NCBI GenBank assembly: GCA_016192885.1
Contig: JACPTH010000557.1
Location: 1-5,727 of the forward strand
Length of the DNA stretch: 5,727 nucleotides
Direction of reading: 5' to 3'
From: a bacterium
GTDB taxonomy: Bacteria; Muiribacteriota; Ozemobacteria; Ozemobacterales; Ozemobacteraceae
Each line of letters starts with the position of its first letter. Position 1 is the first letter of the stretch. This document shows positions 5,236-5,727 of the stretch, one piece after another. The notes under the pieces are model-generated. The model made no database searches and had not been told where the DNA came from. It saw only the letters and a list, made by a program, of their open reading frames with translations. A program made the translations under genes and the position numbers.

Positions 5236-5727
5236 TTACATATTCGATTGCCCGGCTAAATTTTCCGAAGGTTCTGAAATTCTCATTCTTTCCTCAAACC
5301 GGCGATTGAACCAATGAGTATATGCAACGCTAATTGCGTCGGCTTGATTGTGGTCTTTTAGAAAAACTCTGAACTCCGATTCGACCATCCGAACAACATC
5401 TTCTTTCCTTGCTCTTCCGGAGCCGGTAATTGCTAGCTTGATTCTTGCGGGAGGGTAAAAGAACACCGGAATCCTTGCTTCAGCGGCGCACATTCTTGCC
5501 ACTCCGCGGAGTTCCCCCAGTGAAATAGGCGTTCGAGGAGAAGTTTGGGCCGGCAAAAAAACATCTTCAATCGCCATTTCATTTGGAGAAAAGCGTTCAA
5601 AAAGATCAAGTAAAAGCTGCCTTAATTTCAAAAGCTTCTTTCCAGGGTCTCTGTGGGAAAGCAAAATGCTATCACTCCAAACCAACCGAGGTCCATCAAA
5701 ATCAAGAACGCACATCCCTGTTTTTGC
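5236..5727 (-). CDS. ruvC: Crossover junction endodeoxyribonuclease RuvC, N-terminus off right edge
   Basis: RuvC is the dimeric, magnesium-dependent nuclease that resolves Holliday junctions with RuvAB during recombinational repair. The visible 163 residues begin AKTGMCVLD, matching the KTGYAVLD-type segment just after the first catalytic Asp, so only about a dozen residues, including that Asp, are missing. MAIEDVFL carries the second catalytic acid (Glu, codon at 5568-5566). SLGELRGVARM and TGSGRARKEDVVRMV are typical family blocks. The C-terminal acidic motif reads DHNQADAISVAYTH; the final Asp is present, but the residue three before it, normally Asp (E. coli D138) or His (Thermus), is Asn. 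Length and context are otherwise normal. The stop at 5236 is followed by a short ACAAC/GTTGT hairpin (5211-5225) without a T-run, so a clear terminator is not visible. Confidence 0.93.
   Translation of the reverse strand, partial: AKTGMCVLDFDGPRLVWSDSILLSHRDPGKKLLKLRQLLLDLFERFSPNEMAIEDVFLPAQTSPRTPISLGELRGVARMCAAEARIPVFFYPPARIKLAITGSGRARKEDVVRMVESEFRVFLKDHNQADAISVAYTHWFNRRFEERMRISEPSENLAGQSNM

Overview
This window looks like an ordinary chromosomal stretch of a Gram-negative-type (diderm) bacterium of moderate to low G+C. It has sigma70-like promoters, Shine-Dalgarno sites, several TTG/GTG starts and exported proteins with Sec-type signals. The lineage cannot be fixed from sequence alone. The only genes recognised by family are ruvC and lysS, and both are universal housekeeping genes. 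No tRNA, rRNA, CRISPR array, insertion sequence or phage gene was seen.

Layout. Positions 1-360 (minus) hold the 5' part of a gene for a small exported protein that runs off the left edge. It diverges, across a 146-bp promoter region, from a plus-strand gene for a three-helix membrane protein (507-917). After a clear promoter (TAGACA-17-TATAAT, 943-971) comes a plus-strand gene for an exported HELGH zinc metalloprotease-like protein with one EF-hand loop (999-2399). The rest is on the minus strand, read right to left: ruvC (5727-5236, N-terminus off the right edge), a 191-bp spacer with a good extended -10 promoter, lysS (5044-3613), a membrane-anchored TPR protein (3629-2592, overlapping lysS) and a 55-residue membrane protein (2595-2428, ATGA overlap). 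The last three genes form one tightly packed, probably translationally coupled operon that converges on the metalloprotease gene.

The most notable observation is that lysS is broken. The first 289 codons and the last 186 codons are both well-conserved class II lysyl-tRNA synthetase, but they lie in different frames. About 25-30 residues expected between motif 2 and the following PWKRL block are missing. This fits a single deletion of 3n+2 bases near 4173-4180, either real or an assembly error. The second point of interest is the metalloprotease, which combines HELGH, a downstream WVEGWA glutamate, an EF-hand and a low-complexity tail in a way I do not recognise. No complete new multi-gene system is evident; the least explained parts are the metalloprotease and the two uncharacterised envelope genes behind lysS.
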